This document shows positions 52,648-63,650 of a stretch of DNA of 64,000 nucleotides, piece after piece (the stretch's first letter is position 1; the number at the start of each line of letters is the position of its first letter). The notes under the pieces are model-generated. The model was given only the letters and a program-made list of their open reading frames with translations. It did no database searches and was not told the DNA's origin. Made by a program: the position numbers and the translations under genes. The stretch comes from Linnemannia elongata (lineage: Eukaryota; Mortierellomycota; Mortierellomycetes; Mortierellales; Mortierellaceae), in contig JAXBDG010000009.1 in NCBI GenBank assembly GCA_036320915.1, forward strand, positions 1,054,001 to 1,118,000. The letters run 5' to 3'.

Positions 52648-52740
52648 AATAGTTTTGGCGGTGTACAGCGCATCGACGCGTGTCTTGTCGTGAAGTATAT
52701 TGAATAAAGTCAACATCCCACGTCCCCAAGAATCACACCA

Positions 52741-53490
52741 TGTACACTGGGAACAGAATCAAGCGACACTCCCGGTCTGATAACGCAAGAACGAGGTCTT
52801 TATCAACTGACCCAGGAACGCTTACAACTTCTGCAACTCATAGTCGATTTCAATTCGACTGACCCTACCCATATCCACTATGTCAAGGACCTTCGCAAGT
52901 GCGAGGAGTAGATCGCCAAGACAATGGAGGAGCAACTACACGTCCTCGCTCTACAAGCAGTGTTAAAACATCACGAGGAGGGCAAGCGCAGCTCACAGTG
53001 CTTTTTCTGAATTATTTACCAATGCCAGGACGAGCGAATTATCCACGCCCTGCAGTACATGAGTGGCGCCGAGAAGGCAGGACGGAAGAACTGCTTAGAG
53101 AAGGTTGTTCTCACTCCAGCTACTATTATTTAGACCAAGTTTACAAGCAGCGATAACGTAGCATAGGCGCGAAATGCAGATAGCCCAGATTAAACCATCG
53201 TTTTACAAAATATCACACATCAGGCATCTGTCGTAGCGGAAGGGTCGTTGGTGGCCGAATATTGGATCTGGAGATGGGTCCACGAATACTTATATATTTC
53301 GTATATTCACGGCTCTGATTGAACTGAACTTTTCTTCCTTGATGGACTATGAAACGCAAGTTTATAGTGACAGCGAGGAATTGGTGTTGATCGTCTCTTG
53401 CGGGCTGTATGCGCCATCAGAGCACCAGGGAAGCTACAAACTCATTTCTAAGTGGTTTGTTACAGCAGTGGTGTGCATATTAAAAGTATG
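52741..53490 (+). pseudogene. degraded gene remnant, unknown family
   Basis: Several coding-like segments on one strand are broken by stops and frame changes. Around 52790-52996 a frame reads LTQERLQLLQLIVDF and THIHYVKDLRKCEE, then a TAG at 52909-52911, then IAKTMEEQLHVLALQ. After a possible acceptor (AATGCCAG) a second piece reads DERIIHALQYMSGAEKAGRK. A third, near 53290-53490, reads LIELNFSSLMDYETQVYSD, EELVLIVSCGLYAP and stops. No single frame or splicing plan joins them. It looks like an old copy of a spliced gene, perhaps from a repetitive family; no domain is recognised. Confidence 0.4.
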
Positions 53491-53699
53491 ACTAAATTGA
53501 CTGAAGATCACAATGAGTGAACAGGAGGCACTATCCATAGTTATCATCACTTGACCCTTACCCTGCATCGGAATGGTAACGTTACTGAGACTCCTTGAAG
53601 GAAGTCCTGCAGCTCATTTGTTGGTGGGGAGAGCAATCGTTCCCGGTGACAGAGTCCCAAACACATTATCAATAGTCTTTCTTCCGTGGATAGTGCCTG

Positions 53700-54466
53700 T
53701 CATTCCATAAAACCAATAAATGCAATGTTTTCCATGGGTGCAATGTGACTAAAGATGCTTCGGTTGATCCTAAAAAGCTTGTCCAACTGATGGGTCAAGG
53801 CAGCCAAACTAGCATGCATGGGCTTGTGTTCTTTTGCAGAACATTCGAGCATACTTGTCACGCCCCTGTGTAAAGACCTTAATATGAAATAACAAAAGTG
53901 AGAATTACGAAATATACACAAGCAGACGTACTTTATTGAAGACAACAAGGGCGAATCCTCAAACAACTTCAATGCCTCATCATAAGCGCTGGATAGTACT
54001 AGGACTGATATTTTCTCCATTGACATGAAAAGTGAGCTCACTTTGCTGACATGACGGTTGCTTGACGAGGCGGAGACGCGGTGTGATTCTTCTTGGAGAA
54101 CATCCCAGTATCTCTTGTCGACGACTTCAACTGTTCACGTCTTGCGGCACATAAACACCGTCAAATACTCCATCCAAGAATAATAAGAAGTCATTTTATC
54201 AGCCAAGAAGGACACCCTCAGAAAAATAGCAATCCAATGCTTTGCATTTTCTTACCTGCTCGGTAGCAGCGTCCCCTTCTCTTTTCTTCGCATTCCAGTA
54301 ATTCCTCCTTTCCTGCTGTTGTTGATCTCTGCAGGCAACGGGCTCCACGTAAAACAATAAATCGCGCCCAGGCGACTGTAACCCATTCGATGTGTGTAGA
54401 AGAAACTTGGTGAAACTTGAAATAGCCCAGAGCTGTCACGTCGTCTCCGTGATAACCTATAGCCAT
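53700..54466 (-). CDS. hypothetical three-exon protein (191 aa), possibly truncated
   Basis: Exons 54256-54466, 53932-54130 and 53700-53865 are phase-consistent (donors GTAAGA and GTACGT, acceptors GAACAG and ACACAG; an in-frame alternative acceptor ATTAAG lies 12 nt earlier). The product starts MAIGYHGDDVTALGYFKF, has a charged stretch (EELLECEEKRRGRCYRA), then EVVDKRYWDVLQEESHRVS, KISVLVLSSAYDEALKLFEDS and LAALTHQLDKLFRINRS, ending FIGFME. It appears soluble and helical, with no known domain. Just past the stop, the +1-shifted frame continues sensibly (YGMTGTIHGRKTIDNVFGTL), so this may be a frameshifted, shortened copy of a longer gene. It sits beside another degraded gene. Confidence 0.4.
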
Positions 54467-55302
54467 AATAATATTTTGGGACCGGTTGAAGCTGCCATGG
54501 TATCATTTTAGTTGGCTTCAAGAAAAAAAAAAAAAAAAGAGATTGCAGACATGAAGAGGTTAAAGGTTAATCATCAATTGGGACCATGGCACTTCACAGT
54601 TTTATCCTTCATAGACATCTCCTAGCACCAATTAGAGTCTATTGCTTTTGATCCAAAAGAAATGGAGCAGGGAAGACAGCAAGCATGGAGGTTTTGATTA
54701 GAAGGGTGCGGGTGATGGCCATGGCGAACGATGTAGAGAAGAGAATGGATGTGTTGAAAAGTGTGTGAGTTATCATGCGATGAATAAAAGGGGCTAAACT
54801 TGCTCTCCATACGCATCTATCGACTTTGCGATACCCTCCCACCTTTTCCTTCGGCCTTACTCTATCGCTTTGGCCACATCTTCCTTCTTATCTTCTTTCA
54901 CTCTCACCTCCTTTCTATCTTTCTTTCCTTTCTTTTCATTATTCACGTTCTTTTACCGCACTCACCGTCTCTCACCTTTCATTCTATTCGATACTTTGCA
55001 ACACTATGAACTGACAACCACAGTTGACCCTGTTTTGTCTTGTTGATGGAGAAACCGCATCTATCCCTCTGCATTCCCTGCTGCCTACATAGATTGTGGC
55101 AAGACTCATGCTGTGATCGAGTTCCTGTCGAAACAGTAGGGATTCTACTTCAATACTTCCAGTGATGACTGGGCGTCAAGCGACATAATGAGGCTTTGTT
55201 CTACCAAACAATGCACCTAAATGATACCTGAGATTCCTCTACAAGTCTATTTATTTTTTTGTAGTGGTGTAAAAAAAAAAAAAAAGAAAAAAAGAACAGA
55301 GC
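54467..55302. other. intergenic region
   Basis: Contains an oligo-dA tract (about 16 nt near 54525) and CT-rich sequence around 54830-55000. No gene recognised. The right end is the 3' flank of the PLC-like gene. Confidence 0.55.
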
Positions 55303-57230
55303 CTACAACAAGAGGGCAATGGCACCAGCGGTGGTGGCCAAGAAACCAGCAACCACAGACTTGCCATTCAACAACGACCCAGTAGCTCCATTACTGTTGT
55401 TGCTAACGCCCTTTCCAGTACCTCCATTGGCAGTGCCGTTCGTTCCAGACCCGGCTCCAGTGGCCACGATTCCATTCCATTTGACCTTGTTGATCGTAGC
55501 CACCGTCTCAATCAAGGATCCCTTCTGGTAGAAATCGACGGCGACAAAGCTGGGAATCTGTTTGAAGGTCGTTTGACAAGAGTTGACGTGCGTAATCAGA
55601 TCGGGTCCGTTGGTCTGATCGGCAGCCTCTGGCTGGGGGAGCGAAACCGTGTTTCCTTGCAATTTGAGAATTCCTGAAATGAAATGGTTCAAGACATACA
55701 TCTACGAAAAAAGAGATGTATTAAAACATGTTGCATATACGCAATTAGTTACGCGTCGCATGGTTCTTATTTGCATGAGTTACAAGTAGATTGAAAATTG
55801 TTTGGTAGTTAAACAAAGAGACAAGTACCTGTTTGCGCTGATCCTTGGGGCGATCGATGGTGCAGGGATAAGCAGTGCCTTTAGGAATATTGTAAGGAGT
55901 CTCAAATACGAAATCGTATTCTGACATCAACCTATCATGCGCGAATCGTGCATAATGCAGAATGAGAGTCGATTCTGAAGGTTAGCCTCCATATGCATCT
56001 TCTGCACCATATCAACCTTCCATACTACCATTGCGCCCACTCTATTTCACACTTCTTTCTCTACCAACAAGAACAAAAGCAAAAAAAAAAAAAGAAGAGC
56101 TGTTTGCTGCAGCTTACCATGGCACGGTTGCGTCGGCTCCACTGTCGATAAAGTTGACAAGACGCTTCTTGCTGGAAATCATTTGTGCAAGAGTGGGCCA
56201 TGCAGCGGTTCCCTTAGCCTGGGTGTGAATGTATGGGCTCAATCCAGCGGCAGAATAGACAGCCTAGACCACGAATTATTGTTTGAGAGAGGTAGGTGTT
56301 GATGGATAAGTGAGCCGAAAAATAGTCAAGGGGATGGTCCCGGTACGTTGGAGTTCTGTGTTTGATTATGTGGCGAAAATAGACACATAATAACAAAAAG
56401 GCTGTGGTATTTTCGGCGTGCAGCTAGGCTATTGATTGCTCTATTACCTGGAATTGGGCTGGCTTGAGGTTGGCGGCGTTCTCCCAAAGAATAGTGATGA
56501 CCTATTCAAATATAGTTGAAAGTAGTAGACACACCTATGTTAGTCCTGATTAAGAGTTGTGCCGGTATGGTATCCGTGGCATATGAACGACTGAAGGAGG
56601 GGGAAACGAAATAAAGGGGGCGGAGGTTTTTTTTGTCTGTTCCTGCAGCGAGATGGTAATTGTTGACGATGCTCCTTTGCATAGACTGGTTAGAGATATT
56701 ATTTCAAACGAACCTCGTTGGGGTTGGCGTCCATGAATGTCTTGATCTGGGCGAGTGTGTTCGAGAGGGGGCCTCCATCCAACAAGGTGCCTATATCCAG
56801 TTGATGAAAATATCAATTGCAGCATTGATGCATGAACAATCAATGGTAAAAGACGTCAGTCGTCGGATATAAGTTATATCCTTGGCTTGGTTGGTAGAAC
56901 CAGTGAGAACAGAAGTGTGTCCTTACACATTGTGTGACAGAGTTCAATCTCGTTAGGGCTGCCAGATGGAGCAGCATAGGCGTCGAGCATGAATGCACGA
57001 ATACCATCCTTGAGCTGGGTAGGGATATCGTTGATTTGGTTGGTAGCGAGTCCGTTAGGAGGGTTGAAGGCGTAGGCGTTGTGGGCGGTAGGGTAGGAGA
57101 CCTTGTCGTAGGTCCTTGAACACAACTCTGCATAGCCATTGCATTGTTGCTGAGCGTCGGCTTGTTGGACCCAGGATGACGACAATGCCAATAGGGTGCC
57201 GACTGTGAGAAGGAGAGATGAGCGGACCAT
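55303..57230 (-). CDS. GPI-anchored PLC-X-like phosphodiesterase
   Basis: Six exons: 56927-57230, 56714-56790, 56448-56501, 56118-56263, 55829-55931 and 55303-55701 (360 residues, phases consistent). A signal peptide (MVRSSLLLTVGTLLALSSS, cleaved near ADA) precedes the catalytic barrel of the PI-PLC X family. It has the first His in SYPTAHNAY (residue about 50), the metal/acid segment GIRAFMLDAY, and the second His in EIELCHTMC (about 99). It continues with GPLSNTLAQIKTFMDANPNEVITILWEN and VNFIDSGADATVPWLMSEYDFVFETPYNI. The C-terminus has a Gly/Asn/Ser linker and a hydrophobic end (VVAGFLATTAGAIALLL) preceded by a small-residue site (LNGKS), a typical GPI signal. Surface location is likely; the substrate (phosphoinositide or other phosphodiester) is not resolvable. 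Confidence 0.9.
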
Positions 57231-57778
57231 GAGGTAGCAAGGGAGAGAGGAGGAGTAAAGACAAAAAATGAATGAAGATGAGCGAGTCGTAAGGATGGAT
57301 TCCGTAAAGTGATGAGGTCCGATGCAGTTTTTTTGTGGAGAAGACAGGGACAAAGAACAGGAAGAGGGACCTGACACGGTCAAGAACAAATGGGAAGGTT
57401 GACGGTGGTAGTCACGTTTTTTAACATCACTCAAGGTTAATGGCAAAGTGCTAACGGAAATTGAGCAGGGCAACGCCCATGCATGCCTTTGCGACAGATT
57501 CGACAGTTGGGGGCTTGGACACATTGAATCTGCAGCACAAGATTCCCTCTTTGCCTTTTGTTTAGTTAAGCCCACCCTTAGAGGCGATGATTTGTTTCTC
57601 ACGCCAATTGTGTTTTACTCCTGCTGCTGTTGTTGTTGTGGTAGGTGTTGTGCCATAAACTGTGTGGTGGAAAAATATCACCGTTTGACGAGAATGGAGA
57701 AAAGGCTGAGAGGACTTAAGCGATTGGACAGGGTGAGACAAGTTAAACACTTAGTGATGGTGCCTGAATTCGTTTACA

Positions 57779-57782
<4 letters not shown>

Positions 57783-57817
<35 letters not shown>
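57783..57817. repeat. oligo-dT tract (35 nt)
   Basis: Uninterrupted T run in intergenic DNA. Confidence 0.95.
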
Positions 57818-57818
<1 letters not shown>

Positions 57819-58172
57819 GTGGCGCCAGATGGAAGAGCGAGCAGCCATACAGGGGCTGGTTGAGGAGAAGAAGCAGGCGCAACTGGACTGCAAGGGAGAA
57901 AAGATTATGGGAGGAAAAATAGGAGCCAAAGAGTCGACAATACCATGAAGGACACACATGCATGCATAAAATTACAGAAAAAAAGATGGGAGGAGAAAAT
58001 ACACAACAAGAATGGATTTCTTTAAGCTTTACGGCTGAACAACATACGGTTGCCACGGAGAACCTTATCCACATTCAAGATGGATGAAAGCGCAAAGTGT
58101 AGAACAGCAAATCACCCAGCGCCTGCTTGGATGCAATGAAGGAACATAGGATAGTTACTCGTTGCATGCTTA

Positions 58173-58174
<2 letters not shown>

Positions 58175-58256
<82 letters not shown>
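58175..58256. repeat. (AG)41 dinucleotide microsatellite
   Basis: A perfect 82-nt AG run. Likely length-polymorphic and a CT-rich element in the leftward orientation. Confidence 0.97.
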
Positions 58257-58258
<2 letters not shown>

Positions 58259-58918
58259 GTTGCAAGGTGGAACGTCGAAGAATAGAAGAGACATAGAAAG
58301 GTGTCGAGTAGAGTTTTCAGTGGGCCGAGAAACGACAACAGCCTCTTGCCAATGTACTTTTCTTTTTCTTTTCTTCCCATTACTGTCTATCACTTTTATA
58401 TATATATCCTCTCCGCAGGTTCCTCTCACCTTTTCTTTTCTGTTTCTGTTTATGTTTCTCGTTTTCATTGTGCTCCTCATCTCCTTCTCTCATCCCATTC
58501 ATTCCTCCCTTACTTTTCATTCATTCTTTTAATCATTTAGCCCTCATCTCACAAAAGAGAGAAAAGATTCAGCACTGCCTGTGTACATACTAAAGATTCC
58601 CGCCTTTCCTTATCTTTCTCCCCTTGTTCCTGGCCTTGAGAGGGAACACAGCCCTGATCCCTCCTTTATTTTTATTTTATTTCTTTTTAGTGTTGTTTTG
58701 TTTTTTTACCATTCCAACGCCGTCCCTTCCTCACCTTTTGTCATCGCTTCTTGTTCTTCTTTAAAAGTCCCACTCTGTCTCTCTTCTTTCTTTCTTTCTT
58801 TCTTTCTTCTTCACCTCATCCTCGATCCATATCACACGTCTTTTCCCCCTCAACCTTCGTCTGATATTTATATTTTCCATCAACAAACGACGACAACAGA
58901 CAAGCAACAACAATACAA

Positions 58919-61900
58919 ATGTCTTCTTCACTATCACAACACAGGAGTCCTACTCCCATCTCCTCTCAGCACCTCTCTCCTCAACCACACTCATCCTATG
59001 CATCCTCAGTCTCATCCGCATCAATATCAAGACCCTCTTCGCCCGCTTCTATCCTCCTTTCCTCAACCACCCCTGTCCCCTCACCTCCTAACTCCCCCAT
59101 ATCATTCCACTCAAAAACAACGAACAGCAACAGTTCTCCGTCCGTTAGGTCTCCGCCAACAACAACAGGAACCAGCAGCAAGATGAACATAGTCGTCTCA
59201 ATAGGTACCCAGCAATCCACCAATTCAACGTTGACGCCACCGCCGTCTGACTTTTCAGCCAACAGCCCAACCCTGTTTTCATTGGAGACGATCACATCAC
59301 TACTCTTCCACCAACCCATTACCCGGATAGTCGTTGTGCTGACAGTACTGCAAAGTCTGCTGGGGTTGGGAGGCAAGTTCCCGGAGCACTGTTCGGCACC
59401 GTCACACGTACTTTACGGAGGCGAGTACCTGGGACTCTTGATCTCGCCATTTGTGGTGCCATTAGCTCCAACGCTGCTAAAGTCCGCTCACCAGACACTT
59501 GGCATTGCCGTCATGTTGGGAATCTCGAACCTGATCAGTTTCGGACTGTTCGAGGAGCGGTTGACGACCGTGTTTCGTGGAAATAGAACTCGAAGGAGCA
59601 ACGCCAGCATTAACCGCAACAGCACACGGATCTTTCGCAACCTGGTCCTGGTTATTGTTGTCCTCGTAATGGGTCTTCGTCAATTGCTTGGATTCATCTT
59701 CAATCGCTCCTTGGGGTGGGCATTCCCTTCTCTATTCTTCAGCGACTCTGTCATTGAATGTAACCTCGGTAGGTTCTTATCGCATATGAAATCAGTCTTT
59801 TTACTTACGACACAGGACACAATCTCGACAGCACAGGGAGAAAGGGTATCAGGGCTCAGCTGAAGTGAGCCAATTCTTGCTGGTCAGGGGTGGGCACGGC
59901 AATGGCAATGCTTTTTTTATTCTTTTTTTCTTTCAAAAATCACTCTTCCCTTCTCTCACCCTTCCCGCCTTTGAGAATCCTTTCAGGAAAAGCGTTTTGC
60001 ATAATCAAGTGGACAGAGGAACTATTCTTCTAGTCTCACTTTGTGAATGGAATGAGGGAACAGACAAGAGTGGAAGAGGGCGATGACGGATGAGAGATGA
60101 CCAGGGCTGAATCAGGGACTTCGGCATCGCCCGGTCGTTGGGCGATGACATATGTTTTTTTTCTTCCTTCTGTGTTTCCCTTTTCTCCCGCTCCTTCTCT
60201 CCTTCCCCTTAGCCTCATACCTCGCCTCACCTTGACCTCCAACCCCGCCCACAGACATTCCAGCACCTTAGTTATTTTTATCTTATAAGAAAGGGGAAGA
60301 GAAAGAAAGATAGCCTGGATAGCCTGTGCGCATCTTTGTTGTTGCATTGACAGCAGCCCTACCTTTGTTGTCATTGCCTGGGTCACCCCATTCTAGGCTG
60401 TCCAGGGGTAGTCTGTTTGTTGGTTGTTGTGTGTGTGCGTGTCATGAATCGTTATGTCATACCAGGAAGAAATATGCTTATTTTTTGAATTCAGGAACAA
60501 AAAACAATGAGATAACGTACTCAGACCTCATTTTCACCTCTTATGTCATGTCTACTCCAACACTAGGCCTTGCACCATTCCTCTTTGCTCTCTTGGTCAT
60601 CCAAGCCTTCTTGCCCGACGACTCTGATCCATGGACATCTTCACCGTCTTCACCATCAACATCGATCTTTACCTTCCGTCGGATCTATGTTCAGATCATT
60701 CTTTGTCTCTTCAACGTCATCCCCAAGGCCATTAGCTGGTGGGCAGGATCGGGTCTTATCGTCGGATTCGTCGTCTCGCTCGGTGTTGCTTACCAGCGCA
60801 GGATGGGTCGATGGGGTGGAAAAGTCAGGATTACCATGTATGAGAAACATTCTTCGTACAAGGATGCGGCGCAGGAGGACGACTGGCAGGATCAGGGTGC
60901 TCTTGTTGGGTTGGGTATCACCGACACCCAGGACTTTTCCATGACTTCAATGACCAACAGTAACAGCAAGGAAACCAGCGATGATTCAGACTCGGACTCG
61001 GATGGTCGTCTGTCTCTGGAGTCAACAGCAACATCATCGCCAGTATTGTCAACAACAAACTTTTCGACAGTACCTGGATACATGAAGGAGAGAACTACGT
61101 CTTACATCGTCAGGCGACTCGGAGGATACGTCTTGCCTATGATCGCGATCCTCTTCTTCATCTTGGTTGTTACCAATCAACTTCACAACTACAAGCCCAA
61201 TGTCCCGGACGACGTGCTGAATAACGCGATCGAGCCTACGACACCCTTCTTGCTGACTCTCGTGATCATGACGGCACCCAGACGGGACGGTATGGCGTTC
61301 ATCAAGCCGACTCTGTCCTCATACCTCGCCGCCTTCCCTGACGTCGATGAGCCAGACCACCCACTTTACTCTCGGATCCAGGTCATTGTCTACACGCATG
61401 TCACAAACCACCCAAGATTCGACGAGGCGGAGGAGTTCTTTGAGACGGACCCCAAGGCACGCAAGCACGTCAAGTGGATCCGTGAGGATGGAGCAGAAAA
61501 GAGCCAGCGTAAGCATCTCATCAGCGCGATCCGCAAGATCGGCACCTCCGAGGATTCGGTCTACCTAGGCATCATGGAGGACGACTTCCCATTCTGCGAA
61601 GGGGGCTTTCAAACCATGCTGAACACGATCTACGAAGCTGACAGGCAGGTCAAGGATCACTGCGGCGTCTTTATCACCACAGGAGGTAGTGGCCTGATCT
61701 TCAAGCGCTCGGTCGCCTTGACGGCCTCGTTTGTTCTGGAGCAAGACGAGTTGGCGAAGCAGCGCGGGATGGCTGTTCCTGCACCGGATCAGGCGCTTCA
61801 GAACTGTATGTTGGGCGACCACGATTACTGCTCGAGCTGTGCTGGGACTATGGTGATCAGCAAAACTCTTCTTCAGGGACATCTTGGACACAATGCCTCG

Positions 61901-62101
61901 ACCAGTGGAGGAGATTATAGTCCCAAGGACTTTCAATGTGGCTGGCGCCATCCTTTCGTAAGTCCTTCTGGCTTGTTTATGTGTGTAGTTGGACATTGAT
62001 TGGTTCTTTGTAAACGGTCATTACAAATAATCTAACCTTCATTTTTCTATACATTTTTTTGTCCCTCTTAGCATGGTGACCCACACGTCCACGTCCTCTA
62101 A
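58919..62101 (+). CDS. multi-pass membrane protein with C-terminal glycosyltransferase-like domain
   Basis: Three exons: 58919-59768, 60495-61957 and 62072-62101 (780 residues, phases 1 and 0). Residues 1-115 are Ser/Pro/Thr-rich and disordered. A hydrophobic module follows with several helices (ITRIVVVLTVLQSLLGLGG, LGIAVMLGISNLISFGLFEERL, IFRNLVLVIVVLVMG), continued after the 726-nt intron (FLFALLVIQAF, IYVQIILCLFNVIPKAISWW, LIVGFVVSLGVAY). An acidic Ser-rich linker precedes one more helix (MIAILFFILVVTNQL). The lumenal-type domain starts VIMTAPRRDGMAFIKPTL and carries IMEDDFPFCEGGFQTML, where EDD could be the DxD metal site, then ITTGGSGLIFKRS, PAPDQALQNCMLG, Cys-rich DYCSSCAG and CGWRHPFHGDPHVHVL. 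This resembles GT-A transferases of the MGAT4/GT54 style. Golgi location is likely; donor and acceptor are unknown. Confidence 0.75.
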
Positions 62102-63650
62102 ATGTCAGGACTCGATACTTGCATGGCATCCCCCCCCCCTTTTGCATTCCTGCAGGACAACCCATTCCAACAGGACAAGATACTATCTAATGTTTTCTTT
62201 TTTTCAACCTTCAAATTTTACACCATCTAACACTTAACTATCGTTGTCAACCAAAAGCATTCATTCTTTCATTCGTTCTGTCGACGTAGAATCTCTTTTG
62301 CACATACCCTCATACACCTGTACAATAGTAAACCCCAATAACACTCTGTTCGAATACTTTCCTGTTTTGAAGGAATGGAATAATGGAAAGGGGAACGACA
62401 CCTAGAAGAAGCCTTTTGGCGAAAAATATGTTTATTTGTTTGGTGAACTGTGCCCATGATTTATTATCAGATCAACAAACAAACAAACAAACAAACAGAC
62501 AGACAAATAAAAAGCGCGTGTCAAGACGCGTCCCTCAAGGTTACTTGAAGGTGATGGTGATTGATGCCAACGGATCCGATGGACGTACCCATGCTAGGAA
62601 TGCAATACGCTACCAAGTTTTGCAGTTGGGTTTTGCCGGATAAGCGGTCTTGAGGACTTGCGAAGGTGTTCCGTTGTCATTAGAGCAGACATTTTATCTA
62701 ATTATCGTGCAAAGTGATGCCGGGAGGTTTGGCGAAGCAGGAGGAGCAGGTGCAAAAGGTGGACATTGGTGATAGGTCCTGCCCAGATAGGATTTGGAAT
62801 GTGGAAATACCTTAAAACGACGAAAACTTTTGCGGATATACCATGAATGAAATGGATTGTTCGCAAGGACGATGCGATACTTTGAGGTGTCGCCGGCGAC
62901 GATAATATTCGTTGCGGCCAACGACGTTTTAAGCGCAGAGACTATTGTCAGAACCGAAGGCCTGTTTAGGTGACTCTTCATGATAGAAACTCCAAGAGTC
63001 TCAGTCTCCAAAGAAGAGACGGTATCCTGTCCTGGTGAAAGGTGAGCCCAGCAGGATGTCAGGCGCTAAGTGGAATCCGGAATCATCATATGAAGTCACG
63101 TTTTTTTTTCCTTCTGATTCTCGTGCCGTTCAACGATATTTTTTCTCTTTTGCCTATGCAACTGCTGCTTCCTTCCTTCTTTCTCCTCCTTTACTCCTCC
63201 ACTCATTTCCTCTCCTTGGACCAAAGACCACCTTTCTTTTTTCCTCTTGTCTTTGAAATACATCCACTTTTCTGTAGGTTGAAAGCAACTCTCTCGACTC
63301 TCTCTGGCATTGTCTTCATCGGATCAGCATCTACAGAACTTTCTTGCCAACAACTGGCAAGGTTGTTGTTACATTCGCAGTTCAATACATACAGACAGAA
63401 GGACGGACAGCCTGAACGTTCCCAAAAACTCTCAACTCAACTCACAACGTCTACATGAGAACATGAGGACGAATGGACATCAACTTGCCTTTTTACTAAC
63501 CAAAAGCCGTGATCACTGCACTTCGAATTGCATTCTTTTTATTTTTCTTCTTAGAAGGACAAACACGAACGAACAAACGGGATACCAGGAAACGATAATA
63601 TTCAAACCCCACATACTCCTCAGTACCAACACCACCAACAGTAAAAAAAA
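62102..63650. other. intergenic region before VTC1
   Basis: A CAAA repeat lies near 62474-62500. An open frame on the - strand (62694-63011) is noted separately. From 63100 to 63650 the sequence is CT- then CA-rich, a typical leader for VTC1. Confidence 0.55.
62694..63011 (-). CDS. possible short gene or exon, unknown function
   Basis: An open frame of about 105 codons contains LNRPSVLTIVSALKTSLA and DTSKYRIVLANNPFHSWYI, then a Pro-rich end. A good ATG lies at about 62981 (MKSHLNRP). An acceptor-like TTTCACCAG lies upstream, so this could be a terminal exon. Composition is balanced and not low complexity. No domain recognised and no partner exon found. Confidence 0.2.
   Translation of the reverse strand: METETLGVSIMKSHLNRPSVLTIVSALKTSLAATNIIVAGDTSKYRIVLANNPFHSWYIRKSFRRFKVFPHSKSYLGRTYHQCPPFAPAPPASPNLPASLCTIIR

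Larger units (their letters stand above)
49649..52740. other. gene-poor region upstream of the permease
   Basis: The first ~650 nt are the purine-rich (on +) permease leader and promoter. Beyond it there is no clear gene. A 27-nt T run at 51664-51690 and a 35-nt T run at 52612-52646 are present. A 36-codon open frame at 51252-51362 is described separately. CT-rich and GA-rich segments account for most other open frames. Confidence 0.55.
57231..58918. other. divergent intergenic region, PLC-like to glycosyltransferase-like gene
   Basis: Contains a 35-nt T run (57783-57817), an (AG)41 microsatellite (58175-58256), a run of CTTT repeats near 58785-58805, and a long CT/CA-rich leader up to the start at 58919. 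No gene is recognised; open frames here are Ser/Leu or Phe-rich low complexity. Confidence 0.6.
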
